Shown here: positions 40,985 to 44,541 of the stretch, in pieces
Position numbering within the stretch: the stretch's first letter is position 1
How the letters are laid out: every line of letters begins with the position of its first letter
DNA from: Comamonadaceae bacterium
Lineage (GTDB): Bacteria; Pseudomonadota; Gammaproteobacteria; Burkholderiales; Burkholderiaceae_C
Length of the DNA: 44,541 nt
Direction of reading: 5' to 3'
Assembly: GCA_947447615.1 (NCBI GenBank)
Contig: CANFJQ010000006.1
Span: 1-44,541, forward strand
Notes under the pieces: generated by a model
Told to the model about the DNA's origin: nothing
What the model saw: only the letters and a program-made list of their open reading frames with translations
Database searches by the model: none
Translations under genes and position numbers: made by a program

Positions 40985-42214
40985 ATGGCAAATCGCAACT
41001 TATCCAGCGCGAAGCGGGCAAAAAACGACGAGTTTTATACGCAGTTCGTTGATATCCAAAGAGAAATGGAAGCCTATTTGGAGTACGACGCCCAAACTTT
41101 CAAAGGCAAAGTCGTTTACTGCAACTGCGACGACCCCTACGAGAGCAACTTCTTTCGTTACTTCGTGTTGAACTTTAAAAAGCTGGGGCTCAAGCGCCTG
41201 ATCACCACCAGCTATAAGCCCTCGCCCTTGGCCAACACCCAACTGCCCTTGTTTGGCAATGACAGCACGCTTGCGCCCGCTAAAGGACGACCAAAAGTCA
41301 ACGCCAACAAGTTCATCATCAACAAAGTGCACGCTATCAACGGCAATGGCAGCTTTAATTTAAAAGATGTAGCCCAAGAGCTCAGGGCGAACAAGGTCAA
41401 CACATGGGCGCCGCTGCAAGGTGATGGCGATTTTCGAAGTGCAGAGTGCATCCAATTATTGGAACAGGCAGATATTGTCGTAACCAATCCACCATTTAGT
41501 TTGTTTCGAGACTATGTGAAACAACTAATGGAGCACGGAAAGAAGTTTGTGATTGTCGGCAGCAAAAATGCGATCACTTACAAGGAAATTTTTCCGCTGA
41601 TTATGTCCAATCAGGTTTGGACAGGAGTTACCGGCTTTACTAAAGACATGTATTTTTTGCCACCGCCAGATATAGATCTGAGTGACAAACCAAAGACGGC
41701 ATTGCGTTGCATTGATGGAATCACCTATTTGCGCTCGCCTTCGATTTGGTTTACGAACCTAGACCATGGTCGCCGCCACCAACCGCTTGCGCTAATGACC
41801 ATGGCCGACAACTTGAAATACAGCCGGCACAAGCAAATCAAGGGAAAGAAAAAATACGAAAAATACGATAACTATGACGCGATTGAAGTTCCATTCACGG
41901 ATGCCATTCCAAGTGATTTCAAAGGTGTTATGGGAGTGCCCATAAGCTTCTTGGATAAATACAACCCAGGCCAGTTTGAAATATTAGGAGCGACTCAACG
42001 CGGCTGCCATGCTGCCGTTCCAGATACCAAAACCTACGATGATTATTGGGAAGTTAGGCAAGACGGCACAGCAACTGGTTCTGGTGGCGGAAAAACAAAT
42101 GAGAACGCCAATTTGGTTGGCAATGATGGAAAGAAAAATTACTTCATAAATTCTAAAGGTCGCATGATTCAATCTGCCTACCAAAGAATTTTCATCAAGC
42201 ATAGGGGAATTTGA
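40985..42214 (+). CDS. M.EcoRI-family adenine-specific DNA methyltransferase
   Basis: Blocks shared with M.EcoRI as I recall it: DEFYTQ, VVYCNCDDPYESNFFRYF, GDGDFRSAE, DIVVTNPPFSLFRDY (motif IV NPPF), ITYKEIFPLI, TNLDHGRRH, KYDNYDAI, DFKGVMGVPISFLDKYNPGQFEI. Confidence 0.93.
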   Translation: MANRNLSSAKRAKNDEFYTQFVDIQREMEAYLEYDAQTFKGKVVYCNCDDPYESNFFRYFVLNFKKLGLKRLITTSYKPSPLANTQLPLFGNDSTLAPAKGRPKVNANKFIINKVHAINGNGSFNLKDVAQELRANKVNTWAPLQGDGDFRSAECIQLLEQADIVVTNPPFSLFRDYVKQLMEHGKKFVIVGSKNAITYKEIFPLIMSNQVWTGVTGFTKDMYFLPPPDIDLSDKPKTALRCIDGITYLRSPSIWFTNLDHGRRHQPLALMTMADNLKYSRHKQIKGKKKYEKYDNYDAIEVPFTDAIPSDFKGVMGVPISFLDKYNPGQFEILGATQRGCHAAVPDTKTYDDYWEVRQDGTATGSGGGKTNENANLVGNDGKKNYFINSKGRMIQSAYQRIFIKHRGI

Positions 42215-42215
42215 A

Positions 42216-43385
42216 ATGCGAACAAATCTCCGAACGGATATCAGCATTCAGGCCATTTGCAAGGGCTTTGTTTACAACGAACTAGAAGGCAAAGGCCTAT
42301 TTGGCTTGTCCGGCAAACTGACCATACAGCCTGAATACCAGCGCAATTACATCTACGCCGCAGAGGGCGGAGGAAAAGAGGTGGCCGTCGTTGAATCGGT
42401 GCTAAGGGGCTATCCACTCGGACTTATCTATTTCAACAAAATTGCTGACGATAGGTTTGAAGTTTTAGACGGGCAGCAACGCATCACCAGCATGGGGCGC
42501 TTTGTGACAGACAAATTCGCCATTCGGGATGGGCAAGGGCATCAGCAATATTTCAGCGGCATGGCCGCAGACAAACGTGCTTTGATTTTGGACACCAAGT
42601 TGCTGGTCTATGAATGCGAAGGAACGGAGAGCGAAATCAAGGAATGGTTCAAAACCATCAATATCGCCGGAGTGCCGCTGAACGAACAAGAGCTCCTGAA
42701 CGCGGTGTATTCTGGCCCGTTTGTCACCTTGGCTAAGGAAGCCTTTAGCAACAGTCAAAACTCCAACATCCATAAATGGAGCACTTACATCAAAGGCACG
42801 GCAATCCGACAAGATTTCTTGGGTTGCGCACTGAAGTGGGTGAGCAAAGGCGATGTTGGTACCTATATGGCTAGCCACAGGAGCGCAACAAATATCCAGG
42901 AACTTGCCACTTACTTTAATACGGTGATTCAATGGGTGGTGTCGGTATTTACAGATGTCGAGAAAGAAATGTGTGGCATTGATTGGGGCCGCTTATACGA
43001 AGAATATCACCATAAGCCTTACACCGCGGCAGAGGTTTCTAAAGTCTTGCAAATACTCTATGGCGATTCGCAGGTGAAAAACCGCAAAGGGATATTTGAA
43101 TATATTTTGGGCGGCTGCACGGATACCAAACTATTAGAAATCCGCGTGTTTGATGAGATGACCAAAAAAGTGGTTTATGGCACCCAAACCCAAACTGCGA
43201 AGATAAAAAACAAATCTAACTGCCCGCTCTGCGCCGTGGGCCCGGAGGCCAACAAGAAAAAAATATGGAGCCTCGCGGACATGGACGCAGACCACGTCAC
43301 GGCTTGGAGCAAGGGTGGCGCCACCGACAAGAAAAACTGCCAGATGCTGTGCAAGACGCACAATCGGGTAAAGGGCAACCGCTAG
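42216..43385 (+). CDS. DUF262 (GmrS/ParB-like) N-terminus with C-terminal HNH endonuclease domain; putative restriction/defence nuclease
   Basis: PEYQRNYIY...VVESVLRGYPLGLIYFNK...FEVLDGQQRITSM (DUF262 DGQQR); C-terminal CPLCAVG...MDADHVTAWSKGGATDKKNCQMLCKTHNRVKGNR (HNH with CxxC). Starts 1 nt after the MTase stop with SD AGGGGA. Confidence 0.9.
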   Translation: MRTNLRTDISIQAICKGFVYNELEGKGLFGLSGKLTIQPEYQRNYIYAAEGGGKEVAVVESVLRGYPLGLIYFNKIADDRFEVLDGQQRITSMGRFVTDKFAIRDGQGHQQYFSGMAADKRALILDTKLLVYECEGTESEIKEWFKTINIAGVPLNEQELLNAVYSGPFVTLAKEAFSNSQNSNIHKWSTYIKGTAIRQDFLGCALKWVSKGDVGTYMASHRSATNIQELATYFNTVIQWVVSVFTDVEKEMCGIDWGRLYEEYHHKPYTAAEVSKVLQILYGDSQVKNRKGIFEYILGGCTDTKLLEIRVFDEMTKKVVYGTQTQTAKIKNKSNCPLCAVGPEANKKKIWSLADMDADHVTAWSKGGATDKKNCQMLCKTHNRVKGNR

Positions 43386-43407
43386 ACCGACCAGCGTCTT
43401 GTTGCCT

Positions 43408-43437
43408 AGCGGCCGCCCGTGTAAATAGGGCGCCGCT
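43408..43437. repeat. Strong inverted repeat downstream of MTase/HNH operon (possible terminator or boundary element)
   Basis: AGCGGC-c-GCCC-gtgtaaata-GGGC-GCCGCT: 6 bp + 4 bp stem with one bulge; no T-run follows. Confidence 0.55.
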
Positions 43438-43661
43438 TGCCCATGCATTTTCTGCAAAACCAAAGGCCAACTTTAAGTTTCCACGATCCTAGGTGTCAGT
43501 TCCGGGATTTCCCGTAGCCCAAAAAATATTTTTTCATTCTTTTACAGGCAACCGGTGCGGTCGGTACACCTGTCGGAGTGGGTGAGGAATCCACAAAATT
43601 CAAGGTCATAGCTGCGCTGATGGTCTGAGCCGTCGGGTGTAGGTAGTCCAACCGTTAGAGT

Positions 43662-43757
43662 TGAACGTTTCGTGAAACGTTTCGTGAATCGATTGTTGAG
43701 TCGATAGTGAGCCTATCCTTGAGACAATTCATGAAACGATTCTTGAAACAATTTTCT
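43662..43757. repeat. Degenerate 12-bp tandem repeat array (about 8 units)
   Basis: TGAACGTTTCGT|GAAACGTTTCGT|GAATCGATTGTT|GAGTCGATAGTG|AGCCTATCCTTG|AGACAATTCATG|AAACGATTCTTG|AAACAATTTTCT. Confidence 0.65.
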
Positions 43758-43863
43758 CCTACCGAGATTGAAGGGTTCCCGCTTTCAGCGCTCATTCGTA
43801 ATGCGTCCCGCTGCAGTACGGCCCGCATACACTCGCGCCGTATCCATTTCCACCCCGCGCCCC

Positions 43864-44328
43864 ATGGCCCTTCAATCCTTGCAAACAAACAAAGCGCAGC
43901 GCCCGCTGCCAACCGCCGCTGCCCTGCTAGGCCTAGCCTTTCTAGCCTGCCCGCTGGCCGCACTGGCCGCGCCGCAATTGCAGTGCAGCTTTGACGTGAA
44001 CTCCGAAACCCACCACAAAAGCTTTGGCGTAGTGACAGATCCTTACACCACGCCTGCGGTGCCCATTGGCAACCGCTTTCGCTTCAAGGCCATCTTGCTC
44101 GCTGCCGGGCCGGACGCCGGGGGCGCATCGGGCCTAGAGAGTATTAATTTGTACGTGTACTACAACACGCGCCGCCAGCCCATGGTCATGCAGCACACCC
44201 GCTTTTTGCAGCCGGTGGCGCAGACGGCGCCCCAGCCCGATGCGCTGACGGGTCGGGTGTCTTTGTACTCGCCGCTTTTGGGCAAAGAGCTGCAATACCA
44301 ATGCGCCCTGGCCGAGGTGGCGCCATGA
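43864..44328 (+). CDS. Hypothetical secreted protein
   Basis: 154 aa with signal-peptide-like ALLGLAFLACPLAALAAPQ; overlaps the next ORF by 4 bp. Confidence 0.65.
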   Translation: MALQSLQTNKAQRPLPTAAALLGLAFLACPLAALAAPQLQCSFDVNSETHHKSFGVVTDPYTTPAVPIGNRFRFKAILLAAGPDAGGASGLESINLYVYYNTRRQPMVMQHTRFLQPVAQTAPQPDALTGRVSLYSPLLGKELQYQCALAEVAP

Positions 44329-44541
44329 TGCGCCGCTCGCATAGCGCCGCGCTGGCCACTAGCGCAATGATGGGGCGCGCACTTTTTGCAGCGCTCGCCT
44401 ATGGCCTCTTGGTGCTGGCCTTTATGGCACAGCCCTTGTTCGCGGCAGAAACCAGCCCGACCCAAGCCACCGCCAAGCCAACCCACGTACACGCGGCGAA
44501 AAAGCACAAAGACAAAGCGCACCACACTTCCAATAAGCAGG
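44325..44541 (+). CDS. Hypothetical exported His/Lys-rich protein, truncated by window end
   Basis: Open frame from ATGATGCGCCGC...: MMRRSHSAALATSAMMGRALFAALAYGLLVLAFMAQPLFAAETSPTQATAKPTHVHAAKKHKDKAHHTSNKQ; ATGA overlap with the upstream gene. Confidence 0.5.
   Translation, partial: MMRRSHSAALATSAMMGRALFAALAYGLLVLAFMAQPLFAAETSPTQATAKPTHVHAAKKHKDKAHHTSNKQ

Noticed and set aside
43400-43440. Possible integron attC-like site (GTTGCCTAGCGG...CGCTTGCCC)
   Set aside because: Lacks proper GTTRRRY/RYYYAAC core sites and there is no integrase in the window.

Overview
The window is a GC-rich chromosomal segment from a betaproteobacterium, probably Burkholderiales/Comamonadaceae-like judging by gene content and order. 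Most of it is housekeeping: the str operon (rpsL-rpsG-fusA-tuf) followed directly by tRNA-Trp, a DD-carboxypeptidase, hemJ-like/hemB, the rod-shape cluster mreB-mreC-mreD-mrdA, gatCAB, pyrE, a choline-type ABC transporter (choXWV), an ExoIII homolog, putA with a divergent Lrp/AsnC regulator, and a psuK-psuG-like pair. Accessory content rises after ~22.7 kb: a VapBC-type module, a GNAT/DUF1778 module, a RelE/HigB-like toxin with an XRE antitoxin, and an AT-richer two-gene cassette (40985-43385). That cassette encodes a clear M.EcoRI-family adenine methyltransferase plus a DUF262-HNH nuclease-like protein where an EcoRI-type endonuclease would be expected. It is the best candidate for an under-described defence/modification system. 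Other signals worth a look: (i) a promoter/terminator-bounded small-RNA candidate on the minus strand at ~8684-8785 with a CCTCCC (anti-Shine-Dalgarno) hairpin loop; (ii) a structured leader/sRNA candidate at ~13584-13730 upstream of a TauE/SafE gene, with a terminator and a competing 8-bp antiterminator pairing; (iii) a degenerate 12-bp-periodic repeat array at ~43662-43757. No CRISPR array, rRNA or recognisable transposase was seen. All calls come from reading the sequence and supplied ORFs; no database search was run.
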